64,000 bases of DNA from Azospirillum griseum (GTDB taxonomy: Bacteria > Pseudomonadota > Alphaproteobacteria > Azospirillales > Azospirillaceae): assembly GCF_003966125.1 (NCBI RefSeq), contig NZ_RXMA01000008.1:124001-188000 (forward strand), read 5' to 3'. Each line of letters starts with the position of its first letter. Position 1 is the first letter of the stretch. Below the pieces are notes generated by a model. It saw only the letters and a program-made list of their open reading frames with translations. It did not search any database and was not told the origin of the DNA. This document shows positions 7,280 through 16,610 of this stretch, piece after piece. The position numbers were made by a program, and so were the translations under genes.

Positions 7280-9106
7280 TCATTCCACGGTGACGCTTTT
7301 GGCCAGATTGCGCGGCTGATCCACGTCCGTGCCCTTCAGCACCGCCGTGTGATAGGCCAGCAACTGCACCGGGATGGCGTAGAGCAGCGGGGCGACCAGC
7401 GGGTCGCAGGTGGGGAGTTCGACCGACCAGCGGACGCTGTCGCCCAGCTTGCCGATGCCGTTCTTGTCGGCCAGCAGCAGCACCTTGCCGGATCGGGCGC
7501 AGACCTCCTGCACGTTCGACACGACCTTTTCGAACAGGTGGTCGGACGGGACCAGCACGACCACCGGGACATTGTCATCGATCAGCGCGATGGGGCCATG
7601 CTTCAATTCGCCCGCCGCGTAGCCTTCGGCGTGGATGTAGCTGATTTCCTTCAGCTTCAGGGCACCCTCCAGCGCCAACGGGTACATGGCACCCCGGCCC
7701 AGATAGAGCACGTCGCGGGAATCCGCCAGCTCCTGCGCCAGTTCCTTAAGCCGTTCGTCGTGGGCCAGCACGCTGGCGGCGAGCGCGGGAACCTCGCGCA
7801 GGGCATGGGCGATGGCCTGCATGCGTTCCGGTGGGATGGCCCCACGGGCGCGGCCAGTGGTGACGGCCAGACAGGCCAGAGTGGTCAATTGGGTGGTGAA
7901 GGCCTTGGTCGAAGCGACGCCGATCTCCGGCCCGGCCATGGTGTAGAGCACCGCGTCGGATTCGCGCGCGATGGTGCTTTCCGGCGAATTGACGATGGAG
8001 AGGATCTTCTGGCCCTGCCGCTTGCAGTAACGCAACGCCTCCAGCGTGTCCAAGGTCTCGCCCGATTGCGAGATGAAGATGGCGACGCCGCCTTCGGGCA
8101 ACGGTGCCTCGCGGTAACGGAACTCCGACGCGATGTCGACCTCGACCGGGATGCGGGCCAGGGTCTCGAACCAGTATTTGGCGACGAACCCGGCGTAATA
8201 GGCGGTGCCGCAGGCGACGATGGTCAGGCGTGTGGCCTTCGACACATCGAAGGGAAAGTCGGGCAGGGCGATGTAATTGTTCACCGGGTTGATGTAGGCG
8301 TTCAGCGTGTCGCCGATCACCTGCGGCTGTTCGTAGATTTCCTTCAGCATGTAATGGCGGTAGCCATCCTTGCCGATCAGCGCGCCCGACACCGCCGTGG
8401 TCTTCACCGGCCGGTGCACCACGGCGTCGGTGGCGTCGTGCACCACCGCGTCGCTGCGGCTGACCACCACCCAATCGCCGTCTTCCAGATAGCAGATGCG
8501 GTTGGTCAGCGGGGCCAGCGCGAAGGCGTCGGAGGCCAGATACATTTCACCGTCGCCATAGCCGACGGCCAGCGGCGTGCCGTGGCGCGCGCCGATCATC
8601 AGCTCATGTTCGCCCGCGAAGATGACGACCAGCGAGAACGCTCCGGTGAAGCGCTTGAACGCCTTGGCCGACGCGTCCACCGGCGACAGCCCTTCGGCGT
8701 CCATGTAATGGGTGATGAGTTGGGGGATGACTTCGGAATCGGTCACGCTTTCGAAGACGCAGCCGTGGCCGATCAGTTCCTCCTTCAGCTCCCTGTAATT
8801 CTCGATGATGCCGTTGTGGACGACGGCGACGCGCGGAGTGGCGTGCGGGTGGGCGTTGGTTTCCGTCGGCCCGCCATGGGTGGCCCACCGGGTGTGGCCG
8901 ATGCCGACGGTTCCGCTCAGCGGCGCGTCGCGCAGCCGGGCGTCGAGATTCAACAGCTTGCCTTCGGCGCGGCGGCGTTCGATGCCGTTGCCCACCAGCG
9001 TGGCGACACCGGCGCTGTCATAGCCGCGATACTCCAGACGGCGCAGCCCCTCCACCAGACGGGGGGTGGCCTCGTGGATGCCGTTGATGCCGATGATGCC
9101 GCACAT
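7280..9106 (-). CDS. glmS: Glutamine--fructose-6-phosphate aminotransferase (isomerizing)
   Basis: Makes glucosamine-6-phosphate from fructose-6-phosphate and glutamine, the entry step to UDP-GlcNAc for peptidoglycan and lipid A; cytosolic. 608 residues, the usual length. The mature N-terminal nucleophile Cys2 is in MCGIIGI; the glutaminase domain has RWATHGGPT; two SIS domains follow (SQSGET, STKAFTTQ), and the C-terminus is the conserved PRNLAKSVTVE. The ATG at 9106 is preceded by AGGAGA. It lies 59 bases after glmU on the same strand, so glmU-glmS very probably form one transcript. No glmS ribozyme is seen, as expected outside Firmicutes. Confidence 0.98.
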   Translation of the reverse strand: MCGIIGINGIHEATPRLVEGLRRLEYRGYDSAGVATLVGNGIERRRAEGKLLNLDARLRDAPLSGTVGIGHTRWATHGGPTETNAHPHATPRVAVVHNGIIENYRELKEELIGHGCVFESVTDSEVIPQLITHYMDAEGLSPVDASAKAFKRFTGAFSLVVIFAGEHELMIGARHGTPLAVGYGDGEMYLASDAFALAPLTNRICYLEDGDWVVVSRSDAVVHDATDAVVHRPVKTTAVSGALIGKDGYRHYMLKEIYEQPQVIGDTLNAYINPVNNYIALPDFPFDVSKATRLTIVACGTAYYAGFVAKYWFETLARIPVEVDIASEFRYREAPLPEGGVAIFISQSGETLDTLEALRYCKRQGQKILSIVNSPESTIARESDAVLYTMAGPEIGVASTKAFTTQLTTLACLAVTTGRARGAIPPERMQAIAHALREVPALAASVLAHDERLKELAQELADSRDVLYLGRGAMYPLALEGALKLKEISYIHAEGYAAGELKHGPIALIDDNVPVVVLVPSDHLFEKVVSNVQEVCARSGKVLLLADKNGIGKLGDSVRWSVELPTCDPLVAPLLYAIPVQLLAYHTAVLKGTDVDQPRNLAKSVTVE

Positions 9107-9165
9107 GGGCTGTCTCCTGAAAGCGAAGGTCGTTGGGGCTTGGGGGCGCGGAAATGGACGGGCGG

Positions 9166-10518
9166 TTACGCCTTTGCCGCCTTTTCCGCCCGCTTGCGCT
9201 CGCGGAAGCGCTTGGCCCAGCCCGCGTAGGATTTTTGGGTAGCGCGGGAGACGGCCAGGGCGTCGCCCTCCACGGCCGCCGTCACGACGCTGCCCGCGCC
9301 GACGATGGCCCCGTCGCCGATCGCCACCGGGGCGACCAGGGCGCTGTTGGACCCGATGAAGGCCCCGGCCCCGATGTCGGTGTGGTATTTGCCAAAGCCG
9401 TCATAGTTGCAGGTGATCGTTCCCGCCCCGATGTTGGCCTTTGACCCGACGCGGGCGTCGCCGATGTAGCTCAGGTGGTTGACCTTGGCCCCGGCCTCGA
9501 CCGTCGCGTTCTTGATCTCCACGAAATTGCCGATGTGGGCGTCGGGGCCGATGGCCGCGCCGGGGCGCAGGCGGGCGAAGGGGCCGATCACCGCGCCGCG
9601 TTCGACACGGGTCTGTTCCAGATGGCAGAAGGGTTTGATCTCCACCCCATCCTCCACGACCACGCCCGGCCCGAACACGACATGCGCGCCCACCACCACA
9701 TCGCGGCCCAGCCGGGTGTCGTGGCTGAACAGGGTGCTGTCGGGGTCGCACAGGGTCGCCCCGTTGTCCATCGCCGCCTTGCGAAGGCGGCGCTGCATCA
9801 GCCGCTCGACCTCCGAGAGTTCGGCGCGGGAGTTGACACCGACCACCTCGGCGGGGGCGGCCTCCACCACGGCGCAGGCCATGCCGGACACCCGCGCGAT
9901 CTGCACCACGTCGGTCAGATAAAACTCGTTCTTGGCGTTGCTGTTGCCGACGCGCCCGATCAGATCGAACATCCGGGCGCCGTCAAAGGCCATCAGACCG
10001 GCGTTGCACAGCGTCACCGCGCGTTCTTCCGCGCTGGCGTCGAGATGCTCGACGATCTTTTCCAGGCCCCCGCGCGCGTTCAGGATCAGGCGGCCATAGG
10101 CACCGGGATCGTCGGGGCGCATGCCCAGAACCACCACCGCCGGGTCGTTGGCCTGCCGACGGGCGGCGACCATGGCGCGCAGCGTGTCGGGCGTGACCAG
10201 TGGCGTGTCGCCGTACAGCACCACCACGTCGCCGGTGAAGCCTTCCAACAGGCCGAAGGCGGCGCGCACGGCGTCGGCGGTCCCGCGCTGCTCCTGCTGC
10301 ACGGCGGTGGGGTAGGGGGCGACGGCGGCGGCCACGCTGTCCATCCCCGGCCCGACGACGACGACGACATGGTCGGGATCCAGCGCCTTCACGGCGGCCA
10401 GCACATGCCCGACCATGGGCCGTCCGGCCACGCGGTGCAAAACCTTTGGCAGATCGGACTTCATGCGGGTGCCCTTGCCAGCGGCAAGGATCACGCAAGC
10501 GAGCGGACGATGGGCCAT
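9166..10518 (-). CDS. glmU: Bifunctional glucosamine-1-P acetyltransferase / GlcNAc-1-P uridyltransferase
   Basis: Catalyses the last two steps of UDP-GlcNAc synthesis. 450 residues. The N-terminal pyrophosphorylase domain opens with LAAGKGTRMKSDLPKVLH (signature GxGTRM...PK); then a left-handed beta-helix of hexapeptide repeats (GDARVGSKANIGAGTITCN) carries the acetyltransferase, including the NYDG segment used for acetyl-CoA and substrate binding. Followed directly by glmS, which supplies the precursor once GlmM (not in the window) has acted. Its upstream region contains a perfect palindrome shared with the divergent gph gene. Confidence 0.98.
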   Translation of the reverse strand: MAHRPLACVILAAGKGTRMKSDLPKVLHRVAGRPMVGHVLAAVKALDPDHVVVVVGPGMDSVAAAVAPYPTAVQQEQRGTADAVRAAFGLLEGFTGDVVVLYGDTPLVTPDTLRAMVAARRQANDPAVVVLGMRPDDPGAYGRLILNARGGLEKIVEHLDASAEERAVTLCNAGLMAFDGARMFDLIGRVGNSNAKNEFYLTDVVQIARVSGMACAVVEAAPAEVVGVNSRAELSEVERLMQRRLRKAAMDNGATLCDPDSTLFSHDTRLGRDVVVGAHVVFGPGVVVEDGVEIKPFCHLEQTRVERGAVIGPFARLRPGAAIGPDAHIGNFVEIKNATVEAGAKVNHLSYIGDARVGSKANIGAGTITCNYDGFGKYHTDIGAGAFIGSNSALVAPVAIGDGAIVGAGSVVTAAVEGDALAVSRATQKSYAGWAKRFRERKRAEKAAKA

Positions 10519-10630
10519 GGGGAGATTCCTGTGGTGCCGTGTGTGACAAGAGGGCGGGTGGTGGCGCGGTGCGAAATCCGCCCGTGGCCTTCATGTGCCA
10601 CAGGCCGGGCGGTCGGCCCAAGTCAACTTT

Positions 10631-10647
10631 TATGACAGCCTGTCATA
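10631..10647. promoter_or_regulatory. Perfect 17-base palindrome in the glmU/gph divergent region
   Basis: TATGACAGCCTGTCATA has 8-bp perfect arms around one central base, the form of a dimeric repressor operator. It is 112 bases before glmU and about 185 before gph. I cannot name the regulator. The remainder of the 10519-10832 gap shows no gene and no terminator. Confidence 0.6.
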
Positions 10648-10832
10648 GACTGTGGTTTTCGGGGTTGCGGTTTGTGGACCGGCTGGTTTTGGAGGCGAAG
10701 GCAGGGGAATGGCGGGATGGACCCGTGCGGACTGCGCATGGTTGGGCGTGGAAAAGCTGTGATAGGACGGGGTTGGGCCTGACCCGTGTCCTTCATCCCA
10801 TCTGTTTCCTTCATCCCACCGGGGGGTTTGCG

Positions 10833-11516
10833 ATGCCGTTTCCCTTTGCCGCTCTCGTGTTCGATCTCGATGGAACCTTGATCGACAGCGCTCCGGACAT
10901 GACGCGCGTGCTCAATCGCACGCTGGCCCATTTCGACCGTCCGGCGCTGACCGAGGCGCAGGTGCGGACGATGATCGGCGATGGGTCCGCCACGCTGGTG
11001 CGCCAGGCCTTCGCCGCCACCGGGGCCGGGCTGGACGACGCGACGGTGCAGCCGGTGCTGCGCCATTACCTGGACAGCTATTTCGAGGATGAAGAGGCGT
11101 CCGTCCTTTATCCCGGCGTCCCCGAAACCCTGGCGGCGCTGGCCGACCGGGGCGTGCGGTTGGGGCTGTGCACCAACAAGCCGGAGCGGATCAGCCGCAA
11201 GCTGCTGGACGCGCTGGGGCTGGCCCCGCTGTTCGCGGCGGTGGCCGGGGGTGACACCCTGCCGGTGAAGAAGCCGGACGGGCGGCATCTGGCCTGGGTG
11301 CTGGAGCGGCTGGGGGCCGACGGTCTGGCGTCGGCGCGGGCGGCGATGATCGGCGACAACGGCAACGACGTGAAGGCGGCGCGCGCCGTCGGGGTGCCGG
11401 TGGTGGCGATGAGCTACGGCTACCCCCGCATGCCGGTCGCCGACCTTGGGGCCGACATCATTCTGGATCATTTCGCCGATCTGCCGGGCGCGTTGGAGTG
11501 TTTGGCGCGGGGTTGA
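10833..11516 (+). CDS. gph: Phosphoglycolate phosphatase (HAD family)
   Basis: Removes phosphate from 2-phosphoglycolate arising from DNA repair or from oxygenation; cytosolic. 227 residues, family length. HAD motif I is FDLDGTLIDS at the very start, motif II is LCTNKP, and the acidic motif IV region is MIGDNGNDVKAARAVG. The helical cap follows motif I. The start ATG 10833 is chosen because a GGGGGG run lies 6 bases upstream and because motif I must sit close to the N-terminus. Substrate is assigned by family likeness; other HAD phosphatases (for sugars or pyrimidine nucleotides) look similar. Confidence 0.85.
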   Translation: MPFPFAALVFDLDGTLIDSAPDMTRVLNRTLAHFDRPALTEAQVRTMIGDGSATLVRQAFAATGAGLDDATVQPVLRHYLDSYFEDEEASVLYPGVPETLAALADRGVRLGLCTNKPERISRKLLDALGLAPLFAAVAGGDTLPVKKPDGRHLAWVLERLGADGLASARAAMIGDNGNDVKAARAVGVPVVAMSYGYPRMPVADLGADIILDHFADLPGALECLARG

Positions 11517-11720
11517 TCGCGCGATTCGGGTGGCTGTTCCTGTGGTGCCCCTCATCGCGTGCGGTGGGTGCGCGCATCCGTTGTGTGGCGGGTTGTCGCA
11601 TTATCCCTTTGTCGTATAAGGCTATCCCTTCGCTCCGGTGATCTGTCCATCAGCATACGATAATATTCTGATGCGGCGGTGGCAGCCATGCTCCGCCCGT
11701 CGGATTCGGGAGTGCTGACC

Positions 11721-11912
11721 ATGACGACACGGATGGCACGGGTGGTGCGGATGGGCAAGCTGGGTGGCTACGCGGTGTTGCTGGGCGGGGCCATGCTGGA
11801 AATCGACGGGCGGATGCTGTGGCCGTCGATGGACGCCGTGATGGAGATGGTGGGTCGTCACGGCATGACCGTGGCCAGTTGGGTGATCGACACCGGAACG
11901 GTCACGGGATAG
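11721..11912 (+). CDS. Small protein of unknown function
   Basis: 63 residues, MTTRMARVVRMGKLGGYAVL and on to a TVASWVIDTG end. GGGAG at 11708-11712 stands 8 bases before the ATG, a good ribosome-binding site. The pattern of a hydrophobic strand, a glycine turn and an amphipathic segment suggests a small folded cytosolic domain. Its end overlaps the convergent DUF3108 gene by 11 bases. No family recognised. Confidence 0.5.
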   Translation: MTTRMARVVRMGKLGGYAVLLGGAMLEIDGRMLWPSMDAVMEMVGRHGMTVASWVIDTGTVTG

Positions 11913-12810
11913 CGCGCGGCGGGTCGCCCTCACGCGTCAAGCCGATCAAATGGATGACGACGGCCCCGAAGGCGCTGTCGCTTTCCATCCGCACCGGCAA
12001 GGGCGGCGCGCCGGGCAGCAGCGGGGCCAGCCACAGATCGGTTGGGGGACCGGCAGGACGAGGGGATGGGTCATCGTCCCGCCGCCAGAACGCGGTGAGC
12101 GCCGAGGATGATTTCGCCTGTCCGGCGATGGGAATCACCGAGAGTCGGCATTCCTGTGCCACGCCGGAAAAAATCGAATAGCGTGACGCCGCCAGTGGGC
12201 GCATCCCGCCCGGATCAAAGCGCAGATCGTAGCGGCGTCGCCCGTCGAACACCGGAACGGTGCGGGCGCAGGCGTTGCCGTCGCCGACCGCCAGCAGGGC
12301 CAGCAACCCGGCGCTGAGGGGATCGAGGGCGCCCCGTTGCAAATCCGGCGGGACCGGCGCGCGGTCATCCTCCTGTGGCGGGGGCAGGACGGTGGCGGTC
12401 AGTGCCCCATCGGCGGCGTAGTCCAAGGCGACGCTGCGCGGTTTTTCCCGGAAGACGCTGCTTTGACGGTGGCGGAGCGGGCGCAGTCCGCCGGACTCCC
12501 GCACCCCTTCGCTGTGGGAATCGGTTTTCCACGGCAGGATTTTGGCAAGGAAGCCGCCATTCTCGGCGGTGACATCAATGCGGTAGGCGCGATCGGTCAG
12601 ATCAAGCCGGACGGTGGCGTCGAGCACGGCGATCCCCCCGACATGCACGCGGTAGCGCGCCGTCAGCGGGGCCGCCGCTGTGGCGTCCTCCGCCGCCAGT
12701 CCATTCACCGCCAGCAGGAGCCAAACGGCGATCCACCACCATGGGCGTGCCCGGACCGGGGTGATGTGGCGCGGGCGGTGCTGCGGGGTGGGCCAAAAAA
12801 CTTTTCGCAC
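11902..12810 (-). CDS. DUF3108 domain-containing exported protein
   Basis: 302 residues with an N-terminal signal (PWWWIAVWLLLAVNGLAAED) and then the DUF3108 pattern: ARYRVHVGGIAVLDATVRLD, a repeat of beta strands, VPVFDGRRRYDLRFDP and a C-terminal VRMESDSAFGAVVIHL. Such proteins are periplasmic or envelope-bound and lack a known biochemical role. GTG 12810 is the likely start because GCAGGAGA sits 9 bases before it; the ATG at 12837 has a weaker site. It stands alone on this strand between a small gene and tRNA-Val. Confidence 0.85.
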   Translation of the reverse strand: MRKVFWPTPQHRPRHITPVRARPWWWIAVWLLLAVNGLAAEDATAAAPLTARYRVHVGGIAVLDATVRLDLTDRAYRIDVTAENGGFLAKILPWKTDSHSEGVRESGGLRPLRHRQSSVFREKPRSVALDYAADGALTATVLPPPQEDDRAPVPPDLQRGALDPLSAGLLALLAVGDGNACARTVPVFDGRRRYDLRFDPGGMRPLAASRYSIFSGVAQECRLSVIPIAGQAKSSSALTAFWRRDDDPSPRPAGPPTDLWLAPLLPGAPPLPVRMESDSAFGAVVIHLIGLTREGDPPRAIP

Positions 12811-12948
12811 AGAGTGAATCTCCTGCTTGACACCCATCGGTGAAGGCCCTAAAAACCCGCCCACCGCAGCGACGGTCGCCGACGAAAACCGGCGGACGAC
12901 GCTCCCGCCAGGGGGAAGCCTGGACCGACAACAGAGAATTCTGGGATC

Positions 12949-13023
12949 GGGCGTGTAGCTCAGCGGGAGAGCATTCGCTTCACACGCGAAGGGTCACAGG
13001 TTCAATCCCTGTCACGCCCACCA
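12949..13023 (+). tRNA. tRNA-Val (CAC)
   Basis: 75 nt with encoded CCA. Acceptor GGGCGTG pairs with CACGCCC; D-arm GCTCAGCGGGAGAGC; anticodon stem TTCGC/GCGAA with loop TTCACAC (anticodon CAC); T-arm CACAGGTTCAATCCCTGTG. A strong terminator follows at once. No integrase or duplicated 3' end is seen nearby, so it is not a used attachment site. Confidence 0.97.
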
Positions 13024-13026
13024 TTA

Positions 13027-13060
13027 AAAAGGCTTCGGAAGACATTCCGAAGCCTTTTTT
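13027..13060 (+). terminator. Rho-independent terminator of tRNA-Val
   Basis: GGCTTCGGAA (13031-13040), loop GACA, TTCCGAAGCC (13045-13054), then TTTTTT; an A-run precedes the stem. A textbook intrinsic terminator. Confidence 0.95.
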
Positions 13061-13288
13061 CTTTGGCGAAAACCATAAAATTTCTGTGGTAAAACCGCGC
13101 CGTTGGCAATGATTGGGCGGCGGATGCCAGATCAAAAGCCGATTGGGAGCGAATTGCCGATCCGTTCACGGTGATGAATCGGCACTGGGTTCAAGAAATC
13201 CGGTGGGAAATTGACGCAGATCAGTCCGGTGCTGCACCGCAATCCTCTAGGGTCGGCTTCTCCTTCCCATCGATCAGGATTGTGTTTC

Positions 13289-13453
13289 ATGGAAGATGCG
13301 CGCGTTTCCCTGATGGCTCTTGGCGCTCTGGTTGTGGCGTTGGCGATCATCGTCGGTTCGGTGGTCCTCGCTCCGTCGTTTCTGGTCCTGCTGGCGACGC
13401 TGGGCGCATGGGCCAACCTGTCCTACCTGATCGGTGTCACGCTGATGCGGTGA
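13289..13453 (+). CDS. Small membrane protein, two predicted segments
   Basis: 54 residues, MEDARVSLMALGALVVALAI, then SFLVLLATLGAWANLSYLIG. Two hydrophobic helices joined by a short turn, with an acidic first few residues. The ribosome site is weak (CAGGAT), so the gene is supported mainly by composition and length. It lies between tRNA-Val and panC, and its job is unknown. Confidence 0.45.
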   Translation: MEDARVSLMALGALVVALAIIVGSVVLAPSFLVLLATLGAWANLSYLIGVTLMR

Positions 13454-13609
13454 GGTGCCGCCGTGCCCTGGGGGTGGGGTCCCCCATCCCACGGGGCGGA
13501 TGGATGATCGCGGGTGTCACGGATCTTGCGCTGCACAAACGTGGCGCTGGACAGGAGCGATCCGGCGGTTTATCCAGCGCCAGTTTTGACGCGCGTGAGG
13601 GATGACGCC

Positions 13610-14533
13610 ATGACGACGCCAACGGTTGCCCCGACGACGGACACCACCCCCTCCACGCACGCTCAACCGGTTGACGGCGCGCTGCCGCTGCCGGTCCTGC
13701 GCAACGTGGCCGATCTGCGGGCGCAAGTGGCCGCGTGGCGGGCGGCGGGGCAGACGGTGGCGCTGGTCCCGACCATGGGCGCGCTGCACGACGGCCATCT
13801 CGCCCTGGTCCGGCGCGGTCGCGAACTGGCCGATCACGTCATCGCCAGCGTCTTCGTCAACCCGACCCAATTCGCCCCGCACGAGGATTTCGACCGCTAC
13901 CCGCGCGACGAGGCCGGGGACGCGGCCAAGCTGGCCTCGGCGGGCTGCGCGGCGCTCTACGCCCCCAGCGTGCGCGGCATGTACCCGGAGGGCTTTGCCA
14001 CCGCCATTTCGGTCGGTGGGCCATCCGAAGGGCTGTGCGGAACCTTCCGCCCGCAGATGTTTGGCGGGGTCGCCCTGGTCGTCACCAAGCTGTTTTTGCA
14101 GGCGCTGCCCGATGTGGCGGTGTTTGGCGAGAAGGACTATCAGCAACTGATGGTCATCCGCCGCTTCACCCGCGATCTGGACATTCCGGTGCGGGTGGAG
14201 GGGCTGCCCACCGTCCGTGAGGCCGATGGTCTGGCCCTGTCCTCCCGCAACGCCTATCTCAGCGTTGACGAGCGCGCCCGTGCGCCCGAACTGAACCGCG
14301 CCCTGATCGCCGCCGCCGCCGCGCTGTCCGCCGGGGCGTTGCTTGAGGACGTGTTGACCGCCGCGCGCGCGCGGATTGCGGAGGCCGGGTTCGGCACGAT
14401 TGACTATGTGGAACTGCGCGACGCCGACACGCTGGCCCCGATCACCCGGGTGGAGCGTCCGGCCCGATTGCTGGCGGCGGCATGGCTGGGCAAGGCCCGC
14501 CTGATCGACAACGTGCCGGTGCTTCCGGCTTGA
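13610..14533 (+). CDS. panC: Pantothenate synthetase (pantoate--beta-alanine ligase)
   Basis: Joins pantoate and beta-alanine with ATP to give pantothenate for coenzyme A. 307 residues, about 25 longer than usual because of a Thr/Pro-rich N-terminal tail before LPVLRNVADLRAQVA. Signature motifs: VPTMGALHDGH (nucleotide-binding HIGH-like), SVFVNPTQF, FGEKDYQQL and LALSSRNAYL. ATG 13610 is preceded by GAGGGA at 13597-13602. panB is not adjacent, which is unusual, so panC seems to be a single-gene unit here. The assignment is firm. Confidence 0.97.
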   Translation: MTTPTVAPTTDTTPSTHAQPVDGALPLPVLRNVADLRAQVAAWRAAGQTVALVPTMGALHDGHLALVRRGRELADHVIASVFVNPTQFAPHEDFDRYPRDEAGDAAKLASAGCAALYAPSVRGMYPEGFATAISVGGPSEGLCGTFRPQMFGGVALVVTKLFLQALPDVAVFGEKDYQQLMVIRRFTRDLDIPVRVEGLPTVREADGLALSSRNAYLSVDERARAPELNRALIAAAAALSAGALLEDVLTAARARIAEAGFGTIDYVELRDADTLAPITRVERPARLLAAAWLGKARLIDNVPVLPA

Positions 14534-14663
14534 ACGGGCCGATGGGGCGTGTCGGCGCAGGTCATTGTCAATTGTCACAAGCCATGATTTGACCGTCGCC
14601 CCCGCATTGCCTAAAATATCACTCTCGGGATCGTTTTGGATCCCAATCTTCGGAGTGCAGGCT

Positions 14664-15119
14664 GTGCGGTTGGTTCGACGGAACGCGGACGGGGAAACGG
14701 TGTCTCTGATGCCGATCATCCTCGCTGGCTTGCTTGTGGCCTTGGCCGTTCTGGGCGCGACCGGTGCCGTGATCGCCAACAAAAACTCAACCTCAGCCGC
14801 ATCGGACAAACTGGGGCCGAAGAAGAATTACGCCGCCCTGCCGCAAATGACCTTCACGCTGGGCGGCGGCGACGCCCGCATGGTCGATGTGAAGGTGCTG
14901 CTGGAGGTGGAACCGACGGTGGACGGCAAGGTGGCCGAACCCTATGTGCCGCGCATCACCGATCAGCTTTCGGACAAGATGCGCCAGATTGATCCGCAGC
15001 AATTGGCGGGGGCCGATGGGGCCAAGCTGATGAAGAGCACCATCGCCAGCGTTCTGGACCGCGAAATGCGCAACGTGCGTGTGCGTGAGATCCTGCTCGA
15101 CCGCTTCGTCGTGCATTGA
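14664..15119 (+). CDS. FliL-like membrane protein (paralogue 1)
   Basis: 151 residues: a short basic start, one membrane helix (about 15-37), a Ser/Thr linker and a FliL-like periplasmic domain (YAALPQMTFTLGGGDARMVD through VREILLDRFVV). FliL binds the flagellar stator and aids torque. GTG 14664 follows GGAG by 8 bases. No flagellar gene is near, and a second FliL-like gene lies at 21439-21939 on the other strand. The name is by family; it may work with a non-flagellar MotAB-like stator such as the pair at 62-64 kb, but that is inference. Confidence 0.75.
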   Translation: MRLVRRNADGETVSLMPIILAGLLVALAVLGATGAVIANKNSTSAASDKLGPKKNYAALPQMTFTLGGGDARMVDVKVLLEVEPTVDGKVAEPYVPRITDQLSDKMRQIDPQQLAGADGAKLMKSTIASVLDREMRNVRVREILLDRFVVH

Positions 15120-15167
15120 TCGGGGGATCGTGATCGGCTTTCTCGCGTTTTGCAGCGGGTGAAGACA

Positions 15168-15204
15168 CAAAAAAGGGCCGGAGCGGTGCGCTCCGGCCCT
15201 TTTT
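15168..15204. terminator. Bidirectional intrinsic terminator
   Basis: GGGCCGGAGC (15175-15184), loop GGTGC, GCTCCGGCCC (15190-15199), T-run after and A-run before. It serves the FliL-like gene on the forward strand and the convergent DAHP synthase gene on the reverse. Confidence 0.93.
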
Positions 15205-15218
15205 CGTTCAGTCTGCGG

Positions 15219-16610
15219 TCATTCCGCAGCGGCGGCGGCGCGGCGCTGGGCGTCGCGTTCACTGCGGCCACGCTTCAGCTCGTCGGCCAGCAGGAAGGCC
15301 AGTTCCAACGACTGGCTGGCGTTCAGGCGCGGGTCGCACGCGGTGTGGTAGCGCTGCGCCAGCTTGTGATCGGTGATCGCCTGCGCCCCACCGGTGCATT
15401 CGGTCACGTCCTGGCCGGTCAGTTCGAAATGCACGCCACCGGCGTGGGTGCCTTCGGCCTTGTGCACCTCGAAGAAGCCACGCGCCTCGGCCAGCACCCG
15501 CTCCACCGGGCGGGTCTTGTAGCCCGTGGTGGATTTGATGGTGTTGCCGTGCATCGGGTCGCAGGACCAGACCACCGCGCGGCCTTCGCTCGTCACCTTG
15601 CGCAGCAGCGGCGGGAACTTCTCCGCCACCTTGTCCGACCCCATGCGGACGATCAGGGTCAGGCGGCCCGCCTCGTTCTGCGGGTTCAGGATGTCGATCA
15701 GGCGGATCAACTCGTCCGGGTCGGTGGTCGGGCCGCACTTCAGACCGATGGGGTTCTTCACCCCGCGCAGGAACTCCACATGCGCGCCGTCGGGCTGGCG
15801 GGTGCGGTCGCCGATCCACAGCATGTGCGCCGACACGTCGTACCAGTCGCCCGTCGTGCTGTCGACGCGGGTCAGGGCCTGTTCGAACGGCAGCAGCAGC
15901 GCTTCGTGGCTGGTGAAGAAATCGGTTTCGCGAATCTGCGGCGTGGTCTCCGCCGTGATGCCGCAGGCTTCCATGAAGGCCAGCGTTTCATCCAGGCGGC
16001 TGGCCAGCTCTTGGAAATGCGCGCCCGCCGGGGAGCGTTCGACGAAGCCCAAGGTCCACTGATGCACCTTGTGCAGGTCGGCGTAACCGCCCTGGGCGAA
16101 GGCGCGCAGCAGGTTGAGCGTGGCCGCCGCCTGCGTGTAGGCCTGCATCATCCGTTCGGGATCGGGCACGCGGGAGTCGGCGTTGAAATCGAACCCGTTG
16201 ATGATGTCGCCCCGGTAGGAGGGCAGCGACACGCCGTCGATGTCCTCCATGTCCGCCGAACGCGGCTTGGCGAACTGCCCGGCCATGCGCCCGACCTTGA
16301 CGACCGGAATGGCCGCGCCAAAGGTCAGCACGACCGCCATCTGCAACAGCACGCGGAAGGTGTCGCGGATGTTGTTGGGGTGGAATTCGGCGAAGCTTTC
16401 GGCGCAATCGCCGCCCTGCAACAGGAACGCCTTGCCGACGGCGGCGTCGGCCAGCTTGCTTTTCAGCTTGCGGGCTTCCCCGGCGAAGACCAGCGGGGGA
16501 TAGCTGGCCAGACGCTGTTCGACCGCTTCGACCTTGGTCAGGTCGGGATAGGTCGGCATCTGCTTTGCCGGTTTCGACCTCCAACTGGCGGGTGTCCAAC
16601 GCTCGACCAT
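15219..16610 (-). CDS. aroG: Class II 3-deoxy-7-phosphoheptulonate (DAHP) synthase
   Basis: First step of the shikimate pathway: phosphoenolpyruvate plus erythrose-4-phosphate gives DAHP. 463 residues, the length and sequence of the class II (plant/Mycobacterium-like) enzymes, not of E. coli AroFGH. Visible hallmarks are [11 protein letters not shown] (metal-binding Cys), [29 protein letters not shown] and [27 protein letters not shown] precedes the ATG at 16610. It stands alone between a FliL-like gene and an AmpG-like gene with its own terminator. Symbols differ between genomes; aroG is used loosely. Confidence 0.95.
   Translation of the reverse strand: MVERWTPASWRSKPAKQMPTYPDLTKVEAVEQRLASYPPLVFAGEARKLKSKLADAAVGKAFLLQGGDCAESFAEFHPNNIRDTFRVLLQMAVVLTFGAAIPVVKVGRMAGQFAKPRSADMEDIDGVSLPSYRGDIINGFDFNADSRVPDPERMMQAYTQAAATLNLLRAFAQGGYADLHKVHQWTLGFVERSPAGAHFQELASRLDETLAFMEACGITAETTPQIRETDFFTSHEALLLPFEQALTRVDSTTGDWYDVSAHMLWIGDRTRQPDGAHVEFLRGVKNPIGLKCGPTTDPDELIRLIDILNPQNEAGRLTLIVRMGSDKVAEKFPPLLRKVTSEGRAVVWSCDPMHGNTIKSTTGYKTRPVERVLAEARGFFEVHKAEGTHAGGVHFELTGQDVTECTGGAQAITDHKLAQRYHTACDPRLNASQSLELAFLLADELKRGRSERDAQRRAAAAAE

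Noticed and set aside
7020..7280. glmS ribozyme or metal riboswitch
   Set aside because: The region is downstream of glmS, not its leader, and I cannot find the conserved core of either the glmS ribozyme or a yybP-ykoY element.
7088..9229. A 713-codon open frame on the forward strand opposite glmS
   Set aside because: It mirrors the codon bias of glmS in high-GC DNA: Gln/His/Gly/Arg-rich with no domain pattern, and no ribosome site. Same for the long frames opposite glmU, panC, DAHP synthase, gor, typA and coxA.
12949..13288. tRNA-Val as an integration site
   Set aside because: No integrase, no repeated tRNA 3' end and no change in composition on either side.
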